A stretch of DNA of 64,000 nt, taken from NCBI RefSeq assembly GCF_004745635.1, contig NZ_SRLB01000004.1:186001-250000 (forward strand). The letters are read 5' to 3'. The translations under genes and the position numbers were made by a program. Below the pieces are notes generated by a model. The model searched no databases. It worked only from the letters and a program-made list of their open reading frames with translations, and had not been told where the DNA came from. This document shows, in pieces, positions 27,504-36,333 of the stretch. The stretch comes from Methylobacterium nonmethylotrophicum. Lineage in GTDB: Bacteria > Pseudomonadota > Alphaproteobacteria > Rhizobiales > Beijerinckiaceae. How positions within the stretch are numbered: position 1 is the first letter of the stretch; the number at the start of each line of letters is the position of its first letter.

Positions 27504-27575
27504 AGAACCCGTGCCATTCTCGTCCAGGACGGTGGACGGCTCGGGGCGAGGCCGCTCTCCTGACCAATCCATCCC

Positions 27576-30119
27576 TCAGAAATCCATCGTCGCGGACACG
27601 ATGACCGTGCGCGGCGCGCCGACCGCCAGGAAGCCGCGGGCGGCCGAGGCCCAGTAGGAGTTGTCGAACACGTTCTCGACGACGGCCCGGATCGTCACCG
27701 GCTTCCCCGAGGCGCCCTCGAAGGTGTAGCGCAGGCCCGCATCGAAGCGCGTCCAGTCGGGGACCGACTGCGTGTTGGCCTGGTTGTAGAACTGGCCGCT
27801 GGTGTAGATGGCCCGGCCGGTCAGCGTCAGGCCGGGCGCAAGCCAGGGCGGCAGGTCGACCTCGCCGTAGAGGTTGAGCGCCACGTCCGGGACGCCGGGG
27901 GCGACGTTGCCGTCGAACTGGCGGCCGGCGGTGTTGACCAGCCGCCCGTCCAGGAATGTGACGCCGCCGAGCAGCCGCACCCCCGGGACCGGCTCGCCGA
28001 ACACCGACAGTTCGAGGCCGCGGTTGCGCTGCAGGCCGCTGACCGAGAAACGCCGCGTGGCGGGATCCGTGAAGGCGTTGGGCTGCTCGATCTCGAACAG
28101 CGAGGCGGTGACCGCGACGGTGCCGAAATCGTACTTGGCGCCGAACTCCTTCTGCCGGCTCACGGCGGGGGGAAACACCTCGTTGGCGTTGATCGCCGTG
28201 ACCGGCGCGAGGGCCGTGGGCTCGAGCGCCTCGATGTAGTTGCCGTAGAACGAGAGGGTGTCGGTCGGGCGAAAGACCGCCGCGAGCGCCGGGCTGAACC
28301 GGCCGCGCTGGTAGTTCGACGCCAGGTTGCCGAGCGTCGCCCCGGGGGCGGTGACGTAGCTCTGCTGGTCGATCTCCTGGAACCGCCCGCCGAGGGTCAG
28401 GAGGAACCGGTCCTCGCCGAGCGACAGGGTGTCGGCGAGGCCGACGCTGCGGGCGCTGAGTTCCGTGAAGAGCGGCCGGTTGTCGGAGCGCGGCAGCAAT
28501 GCGGTATTGACCGAGCCGCGGGCCAGGTGGACCGGATCGTAGATGTTGGTCTGGAAGACCGGCAGGACCGGCGCGACGAAGCCGCCGCGGTAGTTCCGGT
28601 TGTTCGCCTCGACCGCCGAGACGGTGACGAAGTGGCCGAGGAAGCCGGTCCGGAACTTCGTGCGCAGGCCGACCTCGCCGGTGAGCCCCTGGATCTCCTG
28701 CGGCTGGATGGCGAGCGTGTTGGTCGCCTGTCCGGTCAGGCTCGTGACCCGGTAGGACGAGGTGAGAAAGTCCTCGTTGTAGCGGCTGACCCCGCCGGCG
28801 GCGTAGAGCGTCGTATCGGGCAGGATGTCGTACTCGGCCCGACCCGCCGCCATGTTGTAGCGGGTGTCGATATATTCGAGGGAGCTTGCCGTGTTCAGGC
28901 GGTTGTTCGGTGCCCGCGGGACCGGAATGGTGGGGGCAACCGCGTTGAACAGTGAGGTCGGCGCCGTGATGTTCTGGGTGTTGTGGACGAGGTCGAGCGA
29001 GGCGCGCAGGCGCTCGCCGCGGTAGTCGAGGCCGAGCGTCGCGACGCCGACCTCGATGGCGTTCTTGTCGAGGGGCGTGTCGCCGTTGCGGTAGGAGGCG
29101 TTGGCGCGCACACCCCACTCCTTCGACGGGCCGAAGCGGCGGCCGAGATCGGCGTGGGTCCAGACCTGCGCGTCGCTCAGATAGGTCGTGGTGAGCCGCG
29201 TCAGCGGCTCGTCGTAGGCGCGCTTGGGGATCAGGTTGATTGTGCCGCCGACGCGGCCGGTGCCGCCGCTGAGCAGCGCCGTCGGCCCTTTCAGGATCTC
29301 GACCCGCTCGATGCCCTCCACGAACACGCGCCGCGGGTTGGCGAGGTAGAACAGGCCGTCGAAGGCCGTGTCGAGGTTGGTGACCGAGAAGCCGCGGATG
29401 AAGAACGAATCGCGCTCGCTGAAGGCCGGCGCGTCGTTGCGGACGGAGGGGTCGTTCAGCACCACGTCGGCGAGCGAGCGCGCCTGCTGGTCGGCGATCA
29501 GCGTCTCGGTGTAGCCCGTCACGTTGAACGGCGTCGTCAGGACCGAGCGGTTGCCGAGGAAGCCGAGGCGGGCGCCCGTGGCGACCTGGCCGCCCGCGTA
29601 GGGTACGGGGGGCTGCCCGACCGTCCCGGTCGGCGGCGGCAGGCCGGCCGCGGCCGCCCGGCCGGCGGGCTGGCCCTCGACCACGATCTCGTCGAGGCGC
29701 ACCGTCTCCTCGGGCGTCGCGCCGAGCTGGGCGTAGCGCGGGTTGACCAGGGTGACGGTGGAAGGGCTCACCCGGCGATAGCTCAGGCCGGTGCCCTCGA
29801 GGAGCCGGCCCAGGGCCTCGAGGGGCCGGAACTCGCCGGTGACGCCGGTCGTGGTCAGGGCGCGCGTCAGGTCGGTCGCGTAGACCAGCTTGACCTTGGC
29901 CTGCTCGGTGAAGCTGACCAGCGCCGGCTCCAGCGGCCCGACCGGAATCGACAGGGACACGGTCTCGCCGGCCGCGTCGGGCGCGGCAGGGAGTGCGGCA
30001 CGCCCCTCGGCCTGCGCGCGCGGCGTCAACGCGGCCGGCATCAGCACCAGCAGCGACACGCCGGCCAGGGCCACCCCGGCCAGCCGCCCACCCGCAACTC
30101 CACGCTCCCGCGACGCCAT
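27576..30119 (-). CDS. TonB-dependent metallophore receptor with STN signalling domain
   Basis: This 847-residue outer-membrane receptor has a signal sequence (about 1-40) and then an STN domain (SLSIPVGPLEPALVSFTEQA to SYRRVSPSTVTLV, about 50-120). A TonB box region follows near DEIVVEGQ, then a plug (FFIRGFSVTNLDTAFDGLF, VEILKGPTALLSGG) and a beta-barrel ending in SATMDF with the terminal phenylalanine. The start ATG 30119 has AGGG upstream; GTG 30128 is an alternative. The STN domain means it signals to FecR/FecI when loaded. It should import the ferric (or other metal) form of the metallophore made next door. Confidence 0.9.
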   Translation of the reverse strand: MASRERGVAGGRLAGVALAGVSLLVLMPAALTPRAQAEGRAALPAAPDAAGETVSLSIPVGPLEPALVSFTEQAKVKLVYATDLTRALTTTGVTGEFRPLEALGRLLEGTGLSYRRVSPSTVTLVNPRYAQLGATPEETVRLDEIVVEGQPAGRAAAAGLPPPTGTVGQPPVPYAGGQVATGARLGFLGNRSVLTTPFNVTGYTETLIADQQARSLADVVLNDPSVRNDAPAFSERDSFFIRGFSVTNLDTAFDGLFYLANPRRVFVEGIERVEILKGPTALLSGGTGRVGGTINLIPKRAYDEPLTRLTTTYLSDAQVWTHADLGRRFGPSKEWGVRANASYRNGDTPLDKNAIEVGVATLGLDYRGERLRASLDLVHNTQNITAPTSLFNAVAPTIPVPRAPNNRLNTASSLEYIDTRYNMAAGRAEYDILPDTTLYAAGGVSRYNEDFLTSSYRVTSLTGQATNTLAIQPQEIQGLTGEVGLRTKFRTGFLGHFVTVSAVEANNRNYRGGFVAPVLPVFQTNIYDPVHLARGSVNTALLPRSDNRPLFTELSARSVGLADTLSLGEDRFLLTLGGRFQEIDQQSYVTAPGATLGNLASNYQRGRFSPALAAVFRPTDTLSFYGNYIEALEPTALAPVTAINANEVFPPAVSRQKEFGAKYDFGTVAVTASLFEIEQPNAFTDPATRRFSVSGLQRNRGLELSVFGEPVPGVRLLGGVTFLDGRLVNTAGRQFDGNVAPGVPDVALNLYGEVDLPPWLAPGLTLTGRAIYTSGQFYNQANTQSVPDWTRFDAGLRYTFEGASGKPVTIRAVVENVFDNSYWASAARGFLAVGAPRTVIVSATMDF

Positions 30120-30244
30120 TCCGACCACCCTGTCCGTCTGCCCGGAGGGCCGGCGCGTTCACGCGCGCTCTTGCCCTCACAGACCTGAGATCAACGGGGA
30201 GCCGATCTCCTGACGTCGCATCGGCGGATTTCCCGGAACTTTTT

Positions 30245-31213
30245 TCAGAGCGGCGAGCCGACAAGGACGAGGAGAGGGGTCACATGCGTGACGCGCAGGC
30301 CCAGGGCCGACGCGACCGCCGCGAGGGCGTCGTCGGTGTTGCGCAGATCGAACGCCCCGGTGACGCGCCGCTCGCCGGCCCGCGCGTCGAGGAGGACGAT
30401 GCGGCCGCGGCGATAGCGAGCGAACTCGGCCAGAACGTCGGACAGGCGCTCGCCGGAGACGACCAGGCGTCCGTCGCGCCAGGCCGTCGCCCGCCCGACA
30501 TCCGCCTTGACGATGGTCGGGACGGCCCCGTCCTCACGGGCGATCGCCTCGCCGGCGGAGACGCGAAGCTGCCGGCCCGCGGCCGTGACCTCGACGCGCC
30601 CCTCCGCGACGCCGACCGGCCGGCCGGCGCCGTCGGCGCGGACGACGAAGACCGTGCCCAGAGCCCGGACCTCCAGCCCGCCGCCTTCCACGATGAAGGG
30701 CCGGCCCGGCTCGCGGGCGACGTCGAAGACGGCCTCGCCGCGCAGGAGCTGCACCCGCCGCTCCGTCCCGGTGAAGCGCAGGGCGAGCGCCGTCCCGGTG
30801 TTCAGGTCGACGCGGCTGCCGTCGGCCAGGGTCGCGTGCGCGACCTCGCCCGTTCGGCTCCAGAGATCCGCGCGCCACCGATCGGCGAGGCCCGACTGGT
30901 CGGCCAGCGTGGCCCCCAGCACGAGGATCGCGGCGAGGCCGGCCGGCCCCTTCGGGATCCGGCGCGTCCGCGCCTCGGGCGAGGGCCCGGGCAAGGGTTC
31001 AGGGAGGTGGCCGAGCCGGCGCCACAACGCCTCCATCTCGGCATAGGACGCGGCGTGGACCGGATCGGCCGCGAGCCAGGCGTCGAAGGCGGCGCGGTCG
31101 GCCTCGGTCGCGTCCGACGAGGCGAGGCGCACGACCCAGCCGGCCGCCGCCTCGTCGACCGGATCCTCGGCGTCAGGTCCGTCCGGTGCGTCCGTCCCCT
31201 CGCTGATGGCCAC
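30245..31213 (-). CDS. FecR-type anti-sigma/sigma regulator
   Basis: This 322-residue inner-membrane regulator begins with a DUF4880-type cytoplasmic segment (AAAGWVVRLASSDATEADRAAFDAWL), then a single membrane helix near residues 90-106 (GPAGLAAILVLGATLAD) and a periplasmic FecR domain (VAHATLADGSRVDLNTGTAL and LLRGEAVFDVAREPGRPF). The C-terminal part (DVLAEFARYRRGRIVLLD) resembles the DUF4974/STN-interacting region. GTG 31213 has GGAGGG upstream. It passes the signal from the receptor's STN domain to the FecI-type sigma factor encoded 96 bases upstream. Confidence 0.9.
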   Translation of the reverse strand: MAISEGTDAPDGPDAEDPVDEAAAGWVVRLASSDATEADRAAFDAWLAADPVHAASYAEMEALWRRLGHLPEPLPGPSPEARTRRIPKGPAGLAAILVLGATLADQSGLADRWRADLWSRTGEVAHATLADGSRVDLNTGTALALRFTGTERRVQLLRGEAVFDVAREPGRPFIVEGGGLEVRALGTVFVVRADGAGRPVGVAEGRVEVTAAGRQLRVSAGEAIAREDGAVPTIVKADVGRATAWRDGRLVVSGERLSDVLAEFARYRRGRIVLLDARAGERRVTGAFDLRNTDDALAAVASALGLRVTHVTPLLVLVGSPL

Positions 31214-31309
31214 CGCCAGTCCCTCCGGGTCCCACCTGCGCCCGGACGGTCCGAGGGTGCAGCCCTTCCCTGGAGATCAACGAGCCGCCGGAATCCTGAT
31301 GCCGGCCCG

Positions 31310-31819
31310 TCAGAAAAGGTCGCCGCACCGCCGGCGGCAATGCAGGAGCGCCTTGATCAGGTGCTTCTCGACCATGTTCCGGCTGATGGCCAGCCGCGCC
31401 GCCACCTCGCCGTTCGGCAGCCCCTCGATGCGGGCGAGCAGGAACGCCTCCCGGCACCGCGGCGGCAATTCGTCGATGGCGGCCGCGAGGCGCCTGAGGT
31501 CCTGGCGCGCCATCGCCTGCCGCTCCGGGAGGGCCTGGCTGTCGGCAAGGCCGGCCCACTCGGCGTCGCTCACCGGCGCGAAGATCGTGCCTTCCAGCCG
31601 CTGCCGGTTGCGCATGCGGCGCGCGACGTTGCTGGCGATCTGGAACAGGAAGGCGGAGGGGTGCTCGACGCGCGTCCGGGCGAGCGCCGCGAGCATCAGG
31701 AGGTAGGTCTCCTGATGCGCGTCCGCGGCATCGGCCGGGTTGCCGAGCCGGCGCGCCAGGAAATGCCGAAGCTTCACGCCCTCGCCGCGATGCAGCGCGT
31801 CGATCGAGATTGGCTGCAT
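31310..31819 (-). CDS. FecI-type ECF sigma factor
   Basis: This 169-residue ECF sigma factor has region 2 (LRHFLARRLGNPADAADAHQETYL, AFLFQIASNVARRMRNRQR) and region 4 (AAAIDELPPRCREAFLLARIEGLPNGEVAARLAISRNMVEKHLIKALLHCRRR). It should direct RNA polymerase to the receptor promoter when FecR signals that the metallophore has bound. It is the first gene of the fecI-fecR-receptor unit. An inverted repeat 26 bases upstream may bring it under iron control. Confidence 0.9.
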   Translation of the reverse strand: MQPISIDALHRGEGVKLRHFLARRLGNPADAADAHQETYLLMLAALARTRVEHPSAFLFQIASNVARRMRNRQRLEGTIFAPVSDAEWAGLADSQALPERQAMARQDLRRLAAAIDELPPRCREAFLLARIEGLPNGEVAARLAISRNMVEKHLIKALLHCRRRCGDLF

Positions 31820-31844
31820 GCCCTGAATCCGAACCGATCAAAAC

Positions 31845-31860
31845 GATTGGAAAACCAATC
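31845..31860. promoter_or_regulatory. Inverted repeat upstream of fecI (candidate iron operator)
   Basis: GATTGG-AAAA-CCAATC is a perfect inverted repeat that begins 26 bases upstream of the fecI start codon, in AT-rich DNA. Its position suits repression of the sigma factor gene by an iron- or metal-responsive regulator. It does not match the Fur or Irr consensus I know, so the regulator is unnamed. Confidence 0.4.
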
Positions 31861-32001
31861 AATCATCTTGGATACGATGGCACAAGCGAACGAAGTGCAG
31901 CCGAATCTTGATCTTATTTCGTCTCGTTCAAAACTGGACGATGTGTCCCAGCGCAAGCCGTTGTGTTTCTGTCGGAAATAATCCGTGGGCGCGCCGCTCC
32001 G

Positions 32002-32024
32002 CCGCTCGGCTGTGCGCCGAGCGG
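32002..32024. terminator. Hairpin after the SnoaL-FMO gene
   Basis: CCGCTCGGC-tgtgc-GCCGAGCGG is a perfect 9-bp stem with a 5-base loop, about 155 bases beyond the stop of the monooxygenase gene and 180 bases before fecI. A second dyad, GATCAT-gaa-ATGATC, adjoins it at 32024-32038. It probably keeps the monooxygenase transcript from running into the metallophore locus. The rest of 31861-32179 holds no gene. Confidence 0.45.
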
Positions 32025-32179
32025 ATCATGAAATGATCGTGATGTTGCAGAATTGCAGCGCCCGGCGCGGGCGGGCGGCCCGGTTCCCGCCGCGGTGCCG
32101 CCGGTCATCAGGGTCCCGAGGGGTGGCGCGGTCGCAGCCGCGCCGCCTTGGGCGATCGTCCGGGCGGGCCGGTCGGTCC

Positions 32180-33997
32180 TCAGGACGCGTGGTGCGTCTC
32201 GGCCAGCGCGTAGACCGGCGTGGGCAGTCCCTCCATGCGGGCCTTGAGCTGCAGGGCGAGGTAGAGCGAGTAGTGGCGCGACTGGTGCAGGTTGCCGCCG
32301 TGGAACCACAGCGCCTCCTGCCGGGTCGGCTTCCACATGTTGCGCAACTCGCCCTCCCAGGGCCCGGGATCCTTGGTGGTGTCGGAGCCCAGGCCCCAGC
32401 ACTTGCCGACCCGGTCGGCGACCTCCTGGCTGATGAGCCTGGCGGCCCAGCCGTTCATCGAGCCGTAGCCGGTGGCGTAGACGATCACGTCGGCGGGAAG
32501 CCGCGTGCCGTCCTCCAGCACCACCGCGTCCTCGGTGATCTCCCGCACCGTGCCGTGGGCGAGCTTGATCTTGCCGTCGGCGATCAGGTCGGAGGCGCCG
32601 ACGTCGATGTAGTAGCCGGAGCCGCGGCGCAGGTACTTCATGAACAGGCCCGAGCCGTCATCGCCGAAATCGAGCCGGAAGCCGGCCTTCTCGAGCCTGG
32701 CATAGAAGTCGGCGTCGCGGCGCCTCGCCTCCTCGTACACCGGGACGTGGAACTCGTGCATGATGCGGTAGGGCACCGAGGCGAACAGCATGTCGGCCTT
32801 CTCGGTGGTGATGCCCTTGGCCAGCGCCTCCTCCGAGTAGAGGCCGCCGAGCGCCAGCTCCATCAGCGTCTCGGACTTGACGATGTGGGTCGAGGAGCGC
32901 TGCACCATGGTGACGTCGGCGCCGTTCTCGTAGAAGTCGGCGCAGATGTCGTGGGCCGAGTTGTTGGAGCCGATCACGACCGCGCGCTTGCCGCGATAGG
33001 CCTCGCCGCCCGGGTGCCGGCTCGAATGGTGGCTCTCGCCCTTGAAGCGCGCCATGCCCGGATAGGACGGCAGGTTCGGCACGCCCGACATGCCGGTGGC
33101 GAGCACGAGCTGCCTGGGCCGCACCGTCAGCCGCTCGCCGTCGCGGGTGAGGTCGACCACCCACTCGCCGGAATCCTCGTCGTAGCGCGCCGCACTCACC
33201 TCGGTCTTCGGCCAGTAGTTCAGCTCCATGACCTTGGTGTACATCTCCAGCCAGTCGCCGATCTTGTCCTTGGCGGCGAAGACCGGCCAGTGATCGGGGA
33301 AGGGCAGGTAGGGCAGGTGGTCGTACCAGACCGGGTCGTGCAGGTGCAGCGACTTGTAGCGCTTGCGCCACTGGTCGCCGGGCCGGTCGTGCCGGTCGAC
33401 GATGAGCGCCGGCACGCCGAGGCGCTTGAGCCGGGCGCCGAGCGCGATGCCGCCCTGGCCGCCGCCGACCACCAGCACGTAGGGCTGTCGCGTGCGGCCG
33501 AGCGCGGCCTCCTCGTCCTGCCGCCGCTCCGCCCAGGAGCGCCGCCCGGGCTCGACGCCGTGGCGGACGCCCTTCTCGCGCCGCGGCCCGCCCGGCTCCT
33601 CGAACCCCTTCAGCTCGCGCGCCGCGGTGAGCAGCGTCCAGGCTTCGTTGCCCTTGAGCCGCAGGTAGCCGCGCCCACGCAAGGACGCGGTCTCGAAGGC
33701 GATCCAGGCCTCGGTGACCCCGTCCGCCTCGCTCGCCGGCTCCTCCAGCGTGAAGCTCCCGGGCGACACCGCGCCGAGCTGCGCCTCCAGCATGGCGCGG
33801 ATCGCCCCGCGGCCCTCCAGCGTGGTGATGTTCCAGGTGAAGGCGACGAGGTCGCGCCAGAAGCAGGTCTCGGCGAACAGCTCCGCCGCCGCCGCCGCGT
33901 CGCGCGCCCGCAGGGCGGCGTCGAAGCGGTCGAGCCAGGCGATCACCCGCTCGTCGGCGGGCGACAGGCGCGCGACGTCACGAACCATGGCGTCCAT
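32180..33997 (-). CDS. SnoaL-like domain fused to flavin-containing monooxygenase
   Basis: This 605-residue protein has an N-terminal SnoaL-like fold (about 1-130: WLDRFDAALRARDAAAAAELFAETCFWRDLVAFTW) followed by an FMO of the YUCCA-like group (GGGQGGIALGARL for FAD, GDQWRKRYKSLHLHDPVWYDHLPYLPFP, GSNNSAHDI for NADPH, VIYATGYGSMN). Such fusions occur in Methylobacterium and other Proteobacteria; the substrate is not established. A sigma-54 activator gene begins the next unit upstream on the same strand and could control it. Confidence 0.85.
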   Translation of the reverse strand: MDAMVRDVARLSPADERVIAWLDRFDAALRARDAAAAAELFAETCFWRDLVAFTWNITTLEGRGAIRAMLEAQLGAVSPGSFTLEEPASEADGVTEAWIAFETASLRGRGYLRLKGNEAWTLLTAARELKGFEEPGGPRREKGVRHGVEPGRRSWAERRQDEEAALGRTRQPYVLVVGGGQGGIALGARLKRLGVPALIVDRHDRPGDQWRKRYKSLHLHDPVWYDHLPYLPFPDHWPVFAAKDKIGDWLEMYTKVMELNYWPKTEVSAARYDEDSGEWVVDLTRDGERLTVRPRQLVLATGMSGVPNLPSYPGMARFKGESHHSSRHPGGEAYRGKRAVVIGSNNSAHDICADFYENGADVTMVQRSSTHIVKSETLMELALGGLYSEEALAKGITTEKADMLFASVPYRIMHEFHVPVYEEARRRDADFYARLEKAGFRLDFGDDGSGLFMKYLRRGSGYYIDVGASDLIADGKIKLAHGTVREITEDAVVLEDGTRLPADVIVYATGYGSMNGWAARLISQEVADRVGKCWGLGSDTTKDPGPWEGELRNMWKPTRQEALWFHGGNLHQSRHYSLYLALQLKARMEGLPTPVYALAETHHAS

Positions 33998-34117
33998 GGG
34001 GTTCCTCCCATTGTTGTGCGAAGAGGGTTGCGCAAGCGGTGTGCCAGGGCCGGACGAGCCGATGCGCTGGTTGCTTCGACAGGTCTTCGAAGAGACGCAA
34101 CACTCCTTCCTGCCCTC

Positions 34118-34243
34118 GACCTCATCCTGAGGTGCTGCTGCTTGCAGCAGCCTCGAAGGAGGGCTCCAGAGATCATCGAGGCTTCTTGAGGTCTCCTTCG
34201 AGGTCAGTCGATCTAAGGTCGACCGACACCTCAGGATGAGGTT
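34118..34243. repeat. Dispersed palindromic repeat, family A, copy 2
   Basis: This second copy of the element at 3714-3860 has inverted ends CCTCATCCTGAGGTG (34120-34134) and CACCTCAGGATGAGG (34227-34241) with the shared inner pair CCTCGAAGGAGGGCTCCAGA and CTCCTTCGAGGTCAGTC. The middle differs between copies in length and sequence. It lies between the monooxygenase start and the end of the sigma-54 activator gene. Confidence 0.85.
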
Positions 34244-34356
34244 GTGGATGGGAGATGTGTGACCTGGAAGTAACCGAAATAATCTTTATTGGCTTGGCTC
34301 GATGCCTTGCGCGCAGGGACAGGCCCCTGAATGGTTCTGGATCAGGTGCCCCACCT

Positions 34357-34397
34357 GAGGCGCCACACCTGCGGCCCCGCCACAGGTGTGGCGCCTC
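34357..34397. terminator. Strong hairpin overlapping the end of the sigma-54 activator gene
   Basis: GAGGCGCCACACCTG (34357-34371) and its exact complement (34383-34397) form a 15-bp stem with an 11-base loop. The right arm overlaps the TGA stop (34396-34398) of the activator gene. It is a likely terminator, though no U-run follows. Confidence 0.6.
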
Positions 34398-36333
34398 ACA
34401 CTGCGTGGTTGGGCGAGACGAGGCCGAGGCGGCGCATGCGCCGGTGCACGGTGGAGCGGTCGAGCCCGAGATCGCGCGCGACCGCCGAGACGTTCCAGGC
34501 GCGCCGCCGCAGGGCCGCCGCGAGGGCGGCGCCGTCCGGCAAGGCCGCATCGGGCGGGGGCAGGTCGGATCGGGGCGCCGTCGTCACCGTGGGGGGCAGG
34601 TCGGCCAGGCCGATCTCCGGCGCCTCGGCGAGCGCGCAGGCGTAGTCGAGGGCGGCGACGAGTTCGCGGACGTTGCCGGGCCAGGCGTGGCGGGCGAGGG
34701 CCGCAGCGGCCTCGGCCGAGAGGCGGCGGCTCCCGGGCCGGGCGGCCAGCAGCCGCTCGACCAGGGCGGCGCGGTCGGCGCGCTCGCGCAACGGGGGCAG
34801 GACGAAGCGGGCGCCGGCCAGCCGGTAGAGCAGATCCTCGCGGAAGCGGCCCTCCCGCACCAGGGCGGCGAGATCCCGGTGCGTCGCGGCGATCACCCGC
34901 AGGTCGACCGCCTGCGGCTTCGTCCCGCCGACCGCCATCACCTCGCGCTCGGCGAGCACGCGCAGGAGCCGCGTCTGCGCGGAGAGCGGCATGTCGCCGA
35001 TCTCGTCGAGGAAGAGGGTGCCGCCATCGGCCTGCTGCACCAGGCCCTGCCGCCCCCGCGCCGCCGCGCCCGTGAACGCCCCCGGCGCGTGGCCGAACAG
35101 CTCGGACTCGATCAGGGTCTCGGGCAGGGCCGCGCAGTTGACCGCGACGAACGGCTTGCCGGCGCGCCGCGAGGCGCGGTGCAGGGTCCGTGCGAAGAAC
35201 TCCTTGCCGGTGCCGGTCTCGCCGCCGACGAGCAGGCTCACGCCCGCCTCGAACAGGCGCGACGCCTGCCGGGCCATGAGCGCCAGGCGGGGATCGCCGC
35301 CGGCGAAATCCGGCAAGGGGGCCGCTGCAGGCCGGCCGCTCCGCACCGGGGGCGGGGCGGCGGGCTCCAGCGCCAGGGCGTAGAAGCGTTCGCCGCCGCG
35401 CAGGCGCAGCACGCGCCGCTCGACCGGCACGGCCCGGGTGAAACGCGGCAGGTCGTCGACCGAGACCTCGAACAGCGCGTCGAGGCGCAGGCCGAGGCCG
35501 GCATGGCGGCCATCGGCCGCCCCGCCGGCCTCGGCCGCCCCGCGCGGGCGGCGCAGGGCGCGGTCGATCAGCGCCCGCGCGCGGCTGTTGAAGCCGAGGA
35601 TGCGCCCGCCCGCATCCACCGCCAGGGCGAGCTCGGGCTCGATGTCGGCGAATTCGGGCGAGCGCGACAGGTGCAGGATCCACTCGCGCCGGAAGCCGTT
35701 GTGCAGGCTCGCGGTCTCGATGCGGTGGGCGAAGGAGGTGACGAGCTGGAGGGCGAGGTGCTGGCTCGCCTTCGGCGCGGGCGATTGCAGCGCCGAGATG
35801 TCGAGCACGGCGGCGAGCGTCCCGTCGGCGGCGTAGACGGGGGCGGCCGTGCAGGTGAGCCCGATATGGTCGCCGGCGAAGTGGTCGTCGAGATGGACCG
35901 ACAGCGCCTGGCCGGTGGCGATGCAGGTCCCCACCGCGCAGGTGCCGGCGAGGTGCTCGTTCCAGTCCGAGCCGCGGTAGAGCCCGGCGCGGCGCAGGTC
36001 GCCGTCGCGGCTCGGATCGCCGATGAAGTCGACGGCGACGCCGCGGGCATCCGCCAGGATCAGCACGTAGCCGAGGCCCGAGACCTGCCGGTACAGCGCC
36101 TCGACGCCGAAGCGCGCCACCCGGATCAGGTCGTCGAGGGCGTCGCGGTGCTCGCGCAGGCGCGCCTGGGTGTGGATGTAGGCGCGCCGGGGCGCGGCGG
36201 GGTCGAGCCGGTACTCGGCCAGGCAGCGCCGCCACGACTGGCTGATCAGCGGGTCGCGCGCGCCGCCGCCGTTCGCGGCGCCGCTCGCGGCGCGCACGAG
36301 CTCGTCGATGTGGGCCATCACGGCAGGCCGCAT
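34396..36333 (-). CDS. Sigma-54-dependent transcriptional activator, AcoR-like
   Basis: This 645-residue enhancer-binding protein has an N-terminal GAF-type sensor (about 60-220, ALYRQVSGLGYVLILADARGVAVDF, AVGTCIATGQALSVHLDDHF), a AAA+ domain (GETGTGKEFF Walker A, GAFTGA intact, GGTLFLDEIGDMP Walker B) and a Fis-type helix-turn-helix at the end (NVSAVARDLGLDRSTVHRRMRRLG). ATG 36333 is chosen because GGGGAGGAAG precedes it. AcoR-type proteins activate ketone and alcohol catabolic operons from -24/-12 promoters; the monooxygenase downstream is the nearest candidate target. Confidence 0.88.
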   Translation of the reverse strand: MRPAVMAHIDELVRAASGAANGGGARDPLISQSWRRCLAEYRLDPAAPRRAYIHTQARLREHRDALDDLIRVARFGVEALYRQVSGLGYVLILADARGVAVDFIGDPSRDGDLRRAGLYRGSDWNEHLAGTCAVGTCIATGQALSVHLDDHFAGDHIGLTCTAAPVYAADGTLAAVLDISALQSPAPKASQHLALQLVTSFAHRIETASLHNGFRREWILHLSRSPEFADIEPELALAVDAGGRILGFNSRARALIDRALRRPRGAAEAGGAADGRHAGLGLRLDALFEVSVDDLPRFTRAVPVERRVLRLRGGERFYALALEPAAPPPVRSGRPAAAPLPDFAGGDPRLALMARQASRLFEAGVSLLVGGETGTGKEFFARTLHRASRRAGKPFVAVNCAALPETLIESELFGHAPGAFTGAAARGRQGLVQQADGGTLFLDEIGDMPLSAQTRLLRVLAEREVMAVGGTKPQAVDLRVIAATHRDLAALVREGRFREDLLYRLAGARFVLPPLRERADRAALVERLLAARPGSRRLSAEAAAALARHAWPGNVRELVAALDYACALAEAPEIGLADLPPTVTTAPRSDLPPPDAALPDGAALAAALRRRAWNVSAVARDLGLDRSTVHRRMRRLGLVSPNHAV

